The notes beneath the pieces were generated by a model. The model saw only the letters and a program-made list of their open reading frames with translations, searched no databases and was not told where the DNA came from. The translations under genes and the position numbers were made by a program. Below, one piece after another: positions 43,366 to 51,920 of a stretch of 64,000 bases of DNA (its first letter is position 1; each line of letters opens with the position of its first letter). The stretch comes from Nesterenkonia aurantiaca (GTDB lineage: Bacteria > Actinomycetota > Actinomycetes > Actinomycetales > Micrococcaceae): positions 240,682-304,681 of the forward strand of contig NZ_SOAN01000003.1 of NCBI RefSeq assembly GCF_004364585.1, read 5' to 3'.

Positions 43366-44859
43366 TTATTTCTCCGGCATGCTGAACCAGCCGGTGACGG
43401 CGGGCTCGGTGTTCTCGTAGATGTGCTTGGCCTCGCGGTACTCATCCAGTCCCATGTGGCCCAGCTCGCGGCCGACACCGGACTGCTTGAATCCGCCCCA
43501 CTCCGCCTGCGGCAGGTAGGGGTGGTAGTCGTTGATCCAGATGGTGCCGTGACGCAGCCGTGAGGACACCCGGTGCGCGGTGCCGCGGTCCGAGGTCCAG
43601 ACCGCTCCGGCCAGGCCGTAGATGGTGTCGTTCGCGGTCTCGATGGCCTCGGCCTCGGTGGTGAAGGTCTCCACGGTGATGACCGGGCCGAAGCCCTCCT
43701 CCACCACCACGGACATGCCGCGCTTGACGTCGTCGAGCACGGTCGGGGCGTAGAAGTACCCGTTGCGGTGCTCCTCGCCGCCGAAGTGGTGCCCGGTGCG
43801 CAGCGTGGCGCCCTCCTCGATGCCGCGCTGGGTGTAGTCATACACCTTCTGGCGGTGCTCGGCGGAGATCAGTGGTCCGGTCTCGGCGGTCTCCTCGAAG
43901 GGCCCGCCCATCCGGATGTGCTCCGCGCGACGGACCAGCTCGGCGACGAACTTCTCCTTGATCGACTCCTCGATGATCAGCCGGGTGCCTGCCGAGCAGA
44001 CCAGCCCGGAGTCCACGAAGCCGGCGTTGAGCGCGTTGTCCACCGCGGCGTCGAAGTCGGCGTCGGCGAAGACCACGTTGGGGTTCTTGCCGCCGAGCTC
44101 CAGGGCGACCTTCTTCACGGTCTCTGCGGCGGTGGCGGCGATCTTGCGCCCGGTGACCACGCCTCCGGTGAAGGAGACCATGTCCACATCCGGGTGGGAG
44201 GACAGCGGCGCACCGGCGGTGGCGCCGGCGCCGGTGATCAGGTTCGCCACACCCGCGGGCAGGCCCAGCGAGTCATAGACGTCCATGATCAGCATGCCGG
44301 TGTGCGGGGTCAGCTCCGCGGGCTTGAGGATGAAGCTGTTGCCCGCGGCCAGGGCGGGGGCCATCTTCCAGGCCGCCTGCAGCAGCGGGTAGTTCCACGG
44401 GGTGATCATCCCGCAGACCCCGACCGGCTCGTAGACCACCCGGGAGACCACGGTGGGGTCCCCGGCGTCGACCAGGCGGCCGGACTCGGCGTCGGCGAGC
44501 TTCCCGAAGTGCCGGTAGCAGCCGATGATGTCGTCCATGTCGATCTGCGCCTCCACGAAGCGCTTGCCGGTGTCCAGCGCCTCGGCGCGGGCGAATTCGT
44601 CCTTGCGCACCTCGATGGCATCGGCCACGGCCAGCACGAAGGCTCCGCGCTCAGCCGCGGGGGTGTCCGACCAGACGTGGGAGTCGAAGGCCTTGCGGGC
44701 GGCGGCGATCGCGGCCAGGGTGTCGGCCTCACCGGCTTCGGAGACCACACCCACTTCGGAGCCGTCTGCGGGGCAGTGGATGGTGCGCGTCTCGCCGGAC
44801 TGGGCTGCGACCCATTTCCCGTCGATGAACAGCGTGGTGACCTGTTCTGCTGTGCTCAT
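43366..44859 (-). CDS. gbsA: betaine-aldehyde dehydrogenase
   Basis: 497 residues, full-length ALDH. The general-base Glu lies in LELGGKNPNVVFADADFD, the catalytic Cys in DSGLVCSAGTRL, and the NAD fold in the SFTGGVVTGRKIA region. Its position between a BCCT carrier and choline oxidase makes betaine aldehyde the likely substrate, yielding glycine betaine. It lies nine bases after the BCCT gene and nine before codA. Confidence 0.92.
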   Translation of the reverse strand: MSTAEQVTTLFIDGKWVAAQSGETRTIHCPADGSEVGVVSEAGEADTLAAIAAARKAFDSHVWSDTPAAERGAFVLAVADAIEVRKDEFARAEALDTGKRFVEAQIDMDDIIGCYRHFGKLADAESGRLVDAGDPTVVSRVVYEPVGVCGMITPWNYPLLQAAWKMAPALAAGNSFILKPAELTPHTGMLIMDVYDSLGLPAGVANLITGAGATAGAPLSSHPDVDMVSFTGGVVTGRKIAATAAETVKKVALELGGKNPNVVFADADFDAAVDNALNAGFVDSGLVCSAGTRLIIEESIKEKFVAELVRRAEHIRMGGPFEETAETGPLISAEHRQKVYDYTQRGIEEGATLRTGHHFGGEEHRNGYFYAPTVLDDVKRGMSVVVEEGFGPVITVETFTTEAEAIETANDTIYGLAGAVWTSDRGTAHRVSSRLRHGTIWINDYHPYLPQAEWGGFKQSGVGRELGHMGLDEYREAKHIYENTEPAVTGWFSMPEK

Positions 44860-44868
44860 GTGTGATCC

Positions 44869-47013
44869 TCAGCTTCCATTGGTGCGGTCGTGGTCCCAGT
44901 CGTCTGGGATGTTGCTGCCGGTGTGCAGCGAGGAGGACTGCCCGCCTTCTTCACTCATGGTGAGGAAGGCGAGGTGCCGTTCGTAGGAGTCCAGAACATC
45001 GGCGATGACCTGCTCCCGGGTGTAGCCCATGAGGTCATGACCTTCCGAGCCGGTGGCGGAGAACGTCTCCACACGGTAGTAGGTCTCCTCGGTGGGGCGC
45101 ATGCTCCGTGCGAAGCTCGGCACCGAGTACGCGATCGGGTAGACCTGGTACTTGAACTCGGTCTGCTCGCCGAAGTAGACGTGCAGATCGATGTGCGGGA
45201 TCTGGGTGTCCGGGACCAGGCCGCGTTCGCAGCTGACCTCGGCTCCTTGCTCGCGCAGCTCGGTGGCGACATCTTCGACTGCCGGTGCGGCCACGGTGTT
45301 GACGAACTCGGTGGCCTGCTTCGCGGAAGGGAAGTGCATGCCCCGGGCCAGACGACGGCGCCAGCTCAGCCCGCCACGCTCGCCGGAGTCCTGGCTGCGC
45401 TCGGAGACCATCCAGGGCAGGGTGGCCTCGCGGGACTCCCGGTTATAGCGCTCCATCTGCAGCGCCCGCCAGATGCCCACCATGAGCAGATACATCACCA
45501 CCGAGAACGGCAGTCCGATGATGACCGTGGCCATCTGCAGGGTGTAGACCCCGTCGAGCATCAGCACCGCCAGGGTGAGCGCACCGGTGGCCAGGGCCCA
45601 GAAGACGCGGAGCCAGGGGGCGCCGTCGTCGGAATGGCTCAGCGGCTTGGAGGTGAAGTTCGCCATCACCAGGGCTCCGGAGTCGGCGGAGGTGATGTAG
45701 AACAGCAGGCCGGTGATGACCGAGAGCCCGATGGTGAAAGTGGCACCGGGGTACTGCTCCAGCAGAAGGTAGTAGCTGGACTCGGGGCTCTCCACCGCGG
45801 CGGTGATGAACTCGGTGTTGCCGCTGAGGAACTCCCAGATCGCCCCGTTGCCGAAGATCGAGATCCACAGCAGGATGAAGCCGAACGGGATGATCAGCGT
45901 GCCGATGACGAACTGGCGCAGCGTACGGCCGCGAGAGATCCGGGCCAGGAACAGCCCGACGAACGGGGCCCAGGCGATCCACCAGGCCCAGAAGAACAGC
46001 GTCCACCATTCCAGCCACTCACCCTCGGGCGGGTCGTAGGCGAAGGTGTTCAGCAACATCGAGGGGAACTGGGCGGCGAAGTCGCCGGCGTTCTTGACCA
46101 GTGCGTTGAGCAGGTAGGTGGTCTCGCCGGCGATCAGCACGTAGAGCATGAGCACCACGGCGAAGACCACGTTGAGCTCGGCCAGGCGGCGGATGCCCTT
46201 GTCCACGCCGGAGACGGAGGAGGCGATCACGACGATCACCGCGAGCACGATCAGCCCGATCTGCGCGCCGGTGCCCTGCTCGATCCCGAAGAGCCATTCC
46301 AGGCCGTAGTTCAGGAACACCACGCCGATGCCGAGGCTGGTGGCGATGCCGAAGATGGTGCCGATGACAGCGGCGATCTCGATGCCGTCGCCGGTGGCCC
46401 CCTGAGCGCGCTTGCCGATGATCGGGTACAGCGCGCTGCGGATGCTCAGCGGCAGGTGGTAGCGGTAGGCGAACAGGCCGAAGGCCATACCCATCAGCGC
46501 GTACATCGCCCAACCGGGGATGCCGTAGTGGAAGAGGGTCCACAGCACTGCCATCTCGGTGGCCGCGGAGGAGCCGGCTTCCACCCCGGGGGCGGTGGTG
46601 AGGTTCGTGGCGGGTCCGGAGATCGCGAAGAACATCAGGTCCACACCGATTCCGGCCGCGAAGAGCATCGCGGTCCAGGTGAACAGGTTGTACTTCGGTG
46701 TGGAGTGGTCCGGTCCCATCTTGGTCCGGCCCACGCGGGAGAAGGCGACGATCAGCACGAAGACCACCACGACGCCGGCCGTGAGGATGTAGTACCAGCC
46801 GAGGTTCGCGCCGATCCAGAGGAAGACGGATTCCAGCGTGGTGTAGGCGGTGTCCGGTGCGAGCCATGCCCACAGGGTGAAGGCGATGATGATCGCCGCT
46901 GAGCCGATGAAGACCGGCAGGTTTACCTTCGAGCGTGCAGGAGTACCTTGTGGCGCGTCCCCCTGGACATCGCTCGGGACGTCACTTGGGACGTCTTGCG
47001 TGGCCGATGCCAT
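44869..47013 (-). CDS. betT: BCCT family choline/betaine transporter
   Basis: 714 residues: a hydrophilic start with DVPSDVPSDVQGD, twelve membrane spans to about residue 520, and a cytoplasmic C-terminal domain of about 190 residues. BetT-type carriers use such a domain for osmotic control. The substrate-binding WTLFHYGIPGWAMYA and the WTLFFWAWWIAWAPFVGLF stretch are BCCT hallmarks. Operon context favours choline import. The ribosome site is GGAAGGAA. It is the first gene of the osmoprotection operon; no BetI-type regulator is beside it. Confidence 0.92.
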   Translation of the reverse strand: MASATQDVPSDVPSDVQGDAPQGTPARSKVNLPVFIGSAAIIIAFTLWAWLAPDTAYTTLESVFLWIGANLGWYYILTAGVVVVFVLIVAFSRVGRTKMGPDHSTPKYNLFTWTAMLFAAGIGVDLMFFAISGPATNLTTAPGVEAGSSAATEMAVLWTLFHYGIPGWAMYALMGMAFGLFAYRYHLPLSIRSALYPIIGKRAQGATGDGIEIAAVIGTIFGIATSLGIGVVFLNYGLEWLFGIEQGTGAQIGLIVLAVIVVIASSVSGVDKGIRRLAELNVVFAVVLMLYVLIAGETTYLLNALVKNAGDFAAQFPSMLLNTFAYDPPEGEWLEWWTLFFWAWWIAWAPFVGLFLARISRGRTLRQFVIGTLIIPFGFILLWISIFGNGAIWEFLSGNTEFITAAVESPESSYYLLLEQYPGATFTIGLSVITGLLFYITSADSGALVMANFTSKPLSHSDDGAPWLRVFWALATGALTLAVLMLDGVYTLQMATVIIGLPFSVVMYLLMVGIWRALQMERYNRESREATLPWMVSERSQDSGERGGLSWRRRLARGMHFPSAKQATEFVNTVAAPAVEDVATELREQGAEVSCERGLVPDTQIPHIDLHVYFGEQTEFKYQVYPIAYSVPSFARSMRPTEETYYRVETFSATGSEGHDLMGYTREQVIADVLDSYERHLAFLTMSEEGGQSSSLHTGSNIPDDWDHDRTNGS

Positions 47014-47253
47014 GAAATTGTGTTCCTTCCGGTGCTGTGCGAGTGCGCTTGTGTATCGATAGGTTCGAGTGATTGAGCCTCAGGCATCTTAGACACGGGT
47101 TGGCCGGGTCCGGGGCACGAGAGGGTGGTAGATGTGATCCGAATCTCCGGAAACTCCGGGGACTCGGTCCAGATGCTGAACGGAGTCTCATTCTAAGGTG
47201 CGCTCCTCAGAGCCCGGAAGGTCCTGGAAGTCGCCGCAGCGGCCTCGGGACGG

Positions 47254-47259
47254 TAGGTT
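47254..47259 (+). promoter_or_regulatory. -10 box of ychF
   Basis: TAGGTT, eight bases before the GTG at 47268. No ribosome site; leaderless arrangement. Confidence 0.45.
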
Positions 47260-47267
47260 AGGTGACC

Positions 47268-48353
47268 GTGGCTTTGACTATCGGAATCGTAGGACTACCC
47301 AATGTGGGCAAGTCGACCCTGTTCAACGCGCTGACTCGTCAGTCGATCTTGGCGGCGAACTACCCGTTCGCGACCATCGAGCCCAATGTGGGCATCGTGA
47401 ATCTGCCCGATTCACGGCTCGATGAGCTGGCGAAGATCTTCGGTTCGCAGAAGATCCTTCCCGCCACGGTGTCCTTCGTCGACATCGCCGGGATCGTCAA
47501 GGGCGCTTCCGAGGGGGAGGGGCTGGGCAACCAGTTCCTGGCCACGATCCGCGAGGCCCATGCGATCGCCCAGGTGGTCCGGGTCTTCGAGGACGAGAAC
47601 GTCATCCACGTGGACGGCAAGGTGGATCCCACCTCGGACATGGAGACCATCAACACCGAGCTGATCCTCGCTGATCTCCAGACCATGGAGAACGCGATCC
47701 CGAAGCTGGAGAAGCAGGTCAAGGGGCGCAAGGCCGAGCAGGCCACCCTGGACGCCTACCTGGTGGCGCAGAAGACCCTGGAGCGCGGCGACACGATCTT
47801 CAGCTCCATCACCAAGGACAAGCTGGAGATGGAGCACCTGGCGCAGCTGAACCTGCTCACCGCCAAGCCCTTCATCTACGTGTTCAACGCCGATGAGTCC
47901 GTGCTGAACTCCGCCGAGAAGCAGGCCGAGCTGGCTGCGCTGGTGGCACCGGCCGACGCCGTGTTCCTCGACGCCAAGCTCGAGGCCGACCTCGTGGAGC
48001 TCTCCGAGGAGGAAGCCCGCGAGATGCTGGAGCTCAACGGCCAGGAAGAGTCCGGCATGGACCAGCTGGCCCGCGTCGGCTTCGCCACGCTCGGGCTTCA
48101 GACCTACCTGACCGCCGGGCCCAAAGAGACCCGCGCCTGGACGGTCAACAAGGGTGCGACGGCGCCCGAGGCGGCCGGCGTCATCCACACCGACTTCCAG
48201 CGCGGCTTCATCAAGGCCGAGATCGTCAACTTCGGGGACCTGGTGGCCGCTGGATCCATGGCGGACGCGAAGTCTGCCGGCAAGGTGCGGATTGAAGGCA
48301 AGGAATACATCATGAAGGACGGCGACGTGGTGGAGTTTAGGTTTAACGTCTAG
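47268..48353 (+). CDS. ychF: redox-regulated ATPase YchF (OLA1 family)
   Basis: 361 residues starting [17 protein letters not shown], the normal start of the family; a GTG six bases earlier is also in frame. G1 [10 protein letters not shown]2/G3 [22 protein letters not shown], the changed G4 (NADE in place of NKxD) that gives ATP preference, and a C-terminal TGS domain ending VVEFRFNV. It binds ribosomes and takes part in stress responses. The last codons (TTT AGG TTT) are unusually AT-rich for this genome and coincide with a short repeat found again at 51241. Confidence 0.95.
   Translation: MALTIGIVGLPNVGKSTLFNALTRQSILAANYPFATIEPNVGIVNLPDSRLDELAKIFGSQKILPATVSFVDIAGIVKGASEGEGLGNQFLATIREAHAIAQVVRVFEDENVIHVDGKVDPTSDMETINTELILADLQTMENAIPKLEKQVKGRKAEQATLDAYLVAQKTLERGDTIFSSITKDKLEMEHLAQLNLLTAKPFIYVFNADESVLNSAEKQAELAALVAPADAVFLDAKLEADLVELSEEEAREMLELNGQEESGMDQLARVGFATLGLQTYLTAGPKETRAWTVNKGATAPEAAGVIHTDFQRGFIKAEIVNFGDLVAAGSMADAKSAGKVRIEGKEYIMKDGDVVEFRFNV
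48335..48353 (+). repeat. left att-like repeat in the ychF 3' end
   Basis: GTTTAGGTTTAAC overlaps GTTTAACGTCTAG (48341-48353), which recurs as GTTTAACGTGTAG at 51241-51253. It marks the switch from GC-rich to AT-rich sequence. Confidence 0.5.
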
Positions 48354-48745
48354 CGCGCGGAAATCTGCTGCGTAGGGTAAGAAGTTGGCGGCAGTGCAGC
48401 AGTAGGATAACCGGAAACTTCTGACGGAATATGGGCTAGCTGGTCGATCCCGTGCTGCTCAAGCGGGGTTTAGGTTCAGAGAGCCTAAAGGTTAGTACAT
48501 TGTGGACGCCGACTGGACAACTTGCCGACTGTGGCCTCTTCGCCGATGACGATGTGGATTTAGGCCGGTCACAAGGCATGTGGCCTGGATCGCTGCGGAT
48601 GCTCCTCTCACAGTCGGGCTCTTGCGGTGCCAGGAACCCGCTCCGGCCCTCACTTTGTGTCGTACCGGGGGTCGACTGCTGGATACCGAGATATATAGTG
48701 GCAGTCCAAGTTGCAGCCGGAGCGGCTTGTTCAGATGGAGGCCCC
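48354..48745. other. intergenic region, AT-richer
   Basis: 392 bases between ychF and the nuclease gene. I see no convincing gene: the frame of the nuclease is open back to 48452, but the extra part has no family pattern and no ribosome site. GTTTAGGTTCAGA at 48468-48480 recurs with one change at 51279-51291. A ribosome site (GGAGG) at 48737-48741 serves the next gene. Confidence 0.6.
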
Positions 48746-51088
48746 ATGCAGTTAGATAAGCCCCTCGTTGGGGAGTTGCTTGACGGAGCGAAGACTCGCT
48801 ACCAAATTCCTCTCTACCAGCGCACGTTCGACTGGGAAGAACGTCACTTCGAGCAACTCTGGTCAGATCTCCTGAACCTTGCTATTGCTCGTCGCACCGA
48901 TCCGGAATCCGAGCACTTTCTCGGGACTCTGGTTCTGGATGTGGGGCACCAAACGCCGAATGATTATACCTTTCTGGTGGTTGATGGTCAGCAGAGGCTT
49001 ACTACTCTTACAATGCTCTTGGCAGCCATTCGAGATATCTATCGAGAGCAAGGTAGTGACGTAGCCGAAGAGATCCAAGAGGATCGGTTAATCCATCGAA
49101 GAAAGCCTTCGAAACCTGAACGTTTTCGGTTGTGGCCGACGCAAGGCGATCGAGAAGACTTCATGAAAATCATTGACGGCGAAGTGGATCGTGCTTCAAG
49201 TAGCAACCTTGTAGCCGCTTACTCCTATTTTACGAAGTCCTTTCGTAAGGCACTCGAGGAGCGCGGTGTCGGAATTGACGAGGTGCGCTCTGCGGCTCTT
49301 GATGGGATCAGATTTGTCTCGATAACCGCTGAAGAGCAGGACAATGTTTACGCTATCTTTGAGTCTCTTAATAATACTGGATTAAAGCTAACTCAAGGCG
49401 ACCTCCTTCGTAACTACTTTTTTTCGCGTTTGGGCCACCTCGCCGAATCCGTCTATGCGTCGTTTTGGTATCCAATGCAAGAAAGGCTTTCTCGCGCCGA
49501 CCTTACGCACCTATTCTGGCTCGATTTAACTTGGTCGGATACAGAGGCGAAGAAGGATGACACTTTCAAGAAGCAGGCTGAGCGTGCTCGTGAGCCCGAT
49601 CCTGAGCAGCTCCGCGACAAGATAAAAAGGTTCAATCGGCTGTCAATTTTACTCGAGGTGATTAGACTTCCGAGTAAGGAGAGTGATCCGCAGGTTCGGC
49701 GAGCCTTGCAGCGCTTAGTCGATTTTGGAATCGAATCTACTGACCCACTTGTACTTGGTTTACTGAACCTGCGGCAAACAGGGGATATCACCAACGAGCA
49801 GACGGCCGATGCGTTGGCGGTAATAGAGTCATTCCTTGTTCGGAGACTGATCGTACGCGCACCTCATAACGCACTTTCTCGCATTCTCATGCGCGCCTAC
49901 GCGTCTGTTGACCCGAGCGATCCCGCTGCTTCATTGCTCGACTACTTTTCAAGGGATAATAAAGATTTTGCTTCAAATGAAAGAATCCGCGAAGCTGTTA
50001 CATCGGTCAATTTTTATCGTTCCGGCACGAGGCGTCAACAGAAGACATTGCTGACGTGGCTAGAGGGCGAACTTGCTGGAAACGAGCCCGTGGTCTTAAC
50101 GAAGACAACTGTAGAGCATGTGCTTCCTCAAAAGTTGACAGATGTGTGGCGGGAGGAGCTGGAAAAAGATACTGGAGACTTTGTCTCGCCTGAATCCGTG
50201 CATGAGACGTACGTGCATACCCTTGCTAATTTGACGATTTCCGGTTACAACTCCTCATTAAGCAATCGGCCTTTTTCTGTCAAGCGTGAATTGCTTATAG
50301 AAAAGGGTAATATCGAACTTAACAAATGGATCGCAAGTAAAGAAAAGTGGCGACGCACGGAAATAATTGAACGTGGAGATTATCTCAGTGATCTCATTGC
50401 TCGCACATGGGTTGGACCGACTAGCGTGAGTTCTGGTGATTCGCGAAACGACGAGACGGCCGAAATTGCGGACGCGCTCGCGAAGGTCCCAACGGGAACG
50501 TGGGTTTCTTTCGGAGATCTCGCCGATGCGACTGAAGTGACGGTTGTTGGAGTGAAGCGTGTATTGGCTGCGTCAGAAGTGCCGCTGGCTTGGCGGGTGA
50601 TGGAAGCGAATGGGCGCTACTCGCCGCAGACTTCCAAAGACGCGTTCAGAACGAATCTCGAAAATGAGGGAGTCCAATTCGATGCGACAGGTGCTGCAAT
50701 GCAGTCGTACCGGTGGAACTTCGGTGCGTCTTTTGGTGGTGCGGCGACACTGGTGCGCGACACTGCTGGCGACGTGCACGCGGGTCCCATTCGTGAGTTT
50801 CTCGAGGAAGCGGCCAACCGCCTGGCGCCGAGCGTAAGTGCGGCCGTCGACACTGCGGTTAATTCTTGGCTACTATGCGGTGGCAAAGTGTCATTGAGCG
50901 TTGACCCTGGTGAGCATGATGTCCTAACTGCGATGCTTCAAGAGGCTGAGGGGGGGACATCAGTTGCGGAGCTCCGACTCACTCCGACGAACGGACTCTG
51001 GTTGCGTAGGTATGACCAGGAAGGCCATGAGCTTGTGGACGCCAAGACCGTTGGGTCCATCGTTGCTCTAAGTGATGGGCCGGAGTAA
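48746..51088 (+). CDS. DUF262-DUF1524 (GmrSD-like) nuclease fused to an alkyltransferase-like domain
   Basis: 780 residues from ATG after GGAGG. DUF262 lies at about 1-230, with IPLYQRTFDWEE and the NTP-using DGQQRLTTL motif near 79-87. DUF1524 lies at about 400-530, with EHVLPQ near 456 and LANLTISGYNSSLSNR near 490-506, the His-Asn pattern of an HNH-like nuclease. Then comes a DNA-binding domain like O6-alkylguanine transferase at about 570-655 (PTGTWVSFGDLAD, VKRVLAASEVPLAWRVMEANGRYSP) without the acceptor Cys. A C-terminal part of about 120 residues is unrecognised. GmrS/GmrD proteins restrict phage DNA with modified bases. The AT-rich codon use differs sharply from neighbours, suggesting transfer. 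Confidence 0.87.
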   Translation: MQLDKPLVGELLDGAKTRYQIPLYQRTFDWEERHFEQLWSDLLNLAIARRTDPESEHFLGTLVLDVGHQTPNDYTFLVVDGQQRLTTLTMLLAAIRDIYREQGSDVAEEIQEDRLIHRRKPSKPERFRLWPTQGDREDFMKIIDGEVDRASSSNLVAAYSYFTKSFRKALEERGVGIDEVRSAALDGIRFVSITAEEQDNVYAIFESLNNTGLKLTQGDLLRNYFFSRLGHLAESVYASFWYPMQERLSRADLTHLFWLDLTWSDTEAKKDDTFKKQAERAREPDPEQLRDKIKRFNRLSILLEVIRLPSKESDPQVRRALQRLVDFGIESTDPLVLGLLNLRQTGDITNEQTADALAVIESFLVRRLIVRAPHNALSRILMRAYASVDPSDPAASLLDYFSRDNKDFASNERIREAVTSVNFYRSGTRRQQKTLLTWLEGELAGNEPVVLTKTTVEHVLPQKLTDVWREELEKDTGDFVSPESVHETYVHTLANLTISGYNSSLSNRPFSVKRELLIEKGNIELNKWIASKEKWRRTEIIERGDYLSDLIARTWVGPTSVSSGDSRNDETAEIADALAKVPTGTWVSFGDLADATEVTVVGVKRVLAASEVPLAWRVMEANGRYSPQTSKDAFRTNLENEGVQFDATGAAMQSYRWNFGASFGGAATLVRDTAGDVHAGPIREFLEEAANRLAPSVSAAVDTAVNSWLLCGGKVSLSVDPGEHDVLTAMLQEAEGGTSVAELRLTPTNGLWLRRYDQEGHELVDAKTVGSIVALSDGPE

Positions 51089-51437
51089 CCGTGCGGACCT
51101 GAGGCTTTGGCTACAGAGAGCACAGCTGCTCGAGATCCATTGGACTCTTGCCTAGGACATCACTGGGCAAGTAGGTAAATATGACCAAAGCAAGAAAAGA
51201 ATTTTGAGGTTTTTCGGTTGCTGAACCCGGCGGATCTTGGGTTTAACGTGTAGTTTTCGACTCCCTGAGATGTTTGACGTTTAGGTTCTGACCAGTAGAA
51301 GTGCCGCCCATCGCGAACTCGGTAGGGCGGCGCTTGTGCTGTAGATCTGTAAAGTTAGGGGCGTTTCCGCCCTCATTCCAGTCTGAGGCGATTGCGTGTT
51401 CAGTCTCGAGCGTGGCCCCCCCCGGCACGAAGAGACA
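51089..51437. other. intergenic region with right att-like repeats
   Basis: 349 bases after the nuclease gene. It holds GTTTAACGTGTAG (51241-51253) and GTTTAGGTTCTGA (51279-51291), both close copies of sequence on the left side of the nuclease gene. I see no gene here. Confidence 0.6.
51241..51291 (+). repeat. right att-like repeats
   Basis: 51241-51253 matches the ychF end with one change and still spells Phe-Asn-Val-stop. 51279-51291 matches 48468-48480 at 12 of 13 bases. Together they bound the nuclease gene on its right. Confidence 0.5.
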
Positions 51438-51920
51438 TTACTCCGGGCCCGCATCCGAGGTGTGACACGGCATCTCGGCAGCCTGGGTGTCCATGGCGGT
51501 GAGAAACTCTTGATTGGTCATCACTTCGAGGCCGAACTCACGCGCCTTGGCTTGTACGGCTTTATCGCCTGTTACCACAGTCCATGTGGGTCCGAACAAA
51601 GCTAAGTCGTTCTCGCGGTGTCCGTCCAATGCTGTGGCAACGACTAGGGGATCAGCGTTTCCCAGGTTGGCGTAGAGGTTCACTAATCTCGTTTCGCCGA
51701 CGGGTACGGAGGCCATCACCTCGACCAGGTGGCCGAGAACGCTTCCGGTCACTGGATATTCGAGTTGCTGAAGCTCGTCTATGTCTGGGAAGCCTTCGGC
51801 CTCATGGAGAACTTCCTGCGGAATGCGACAGTGCTTCTTGAAGAAAGTGCTGGCACGACGCTTACCCTTCACGAACGCCAAGGCGTTGTTGTCCAGCACG
51901 TATACCCGCCCGAGGTTCAT
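51438..51920 (-). CDS. PIN-domain protein, probable toxin
   Basis: 160 residues. Acidic residues sit as in PIN ribonucleases: YVLDNNAL (Asp10), HEAEGF near 40, NADPLVVATAL near 90 and VTGDKAVQAKAREFG near 116-130. The C-terminal EVMTNQEFLTAM fits the DUF4411-like group often paired with ImmA/IrrE proteins. Its ATG overlaps the stop of the upstream partner gene (ATGA), the usual coupling of toxin-antitoxin pairs. Codon use is less GC-rich than the core genes. RNase activity is inferred. Confidence 0.75.
   Translation of the reverse strand: MNLGRVYVLDNNALAFVKGKRRASTFFKKHCRIPQEVLHEAEGFPDIDELQQLEYPVTGSVLGHLVEVMASVPVGETRLVNLYANLGNADPLVVATALDGHRENDLALFGPTWTVVTGDKAVQAKAREFGLEVMTNQEFLTAMDTQAAEMPCHTSDAGPE

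Noticed and set aside
41998..43563. Open frame of 521 codons antisense to choline oxidase
   Set aside because: No family pattern; the minus strand carries FAD and GMC signatures.
44890..46902. Open frame of 670 codons antisense to the BCCT carrier
   Set aside because: Composition is His/Gly/Asp/Glu-rich as expected for a shadow of a membrane protein gene.
48452..48745. 98-codon N-terminal extension of the GmrSD-like gene
   Set aside because: No ribosome site at the far ATG, no domain pattern, and the usual DUF262 start follows a GGAGG site at the chosen ATG.
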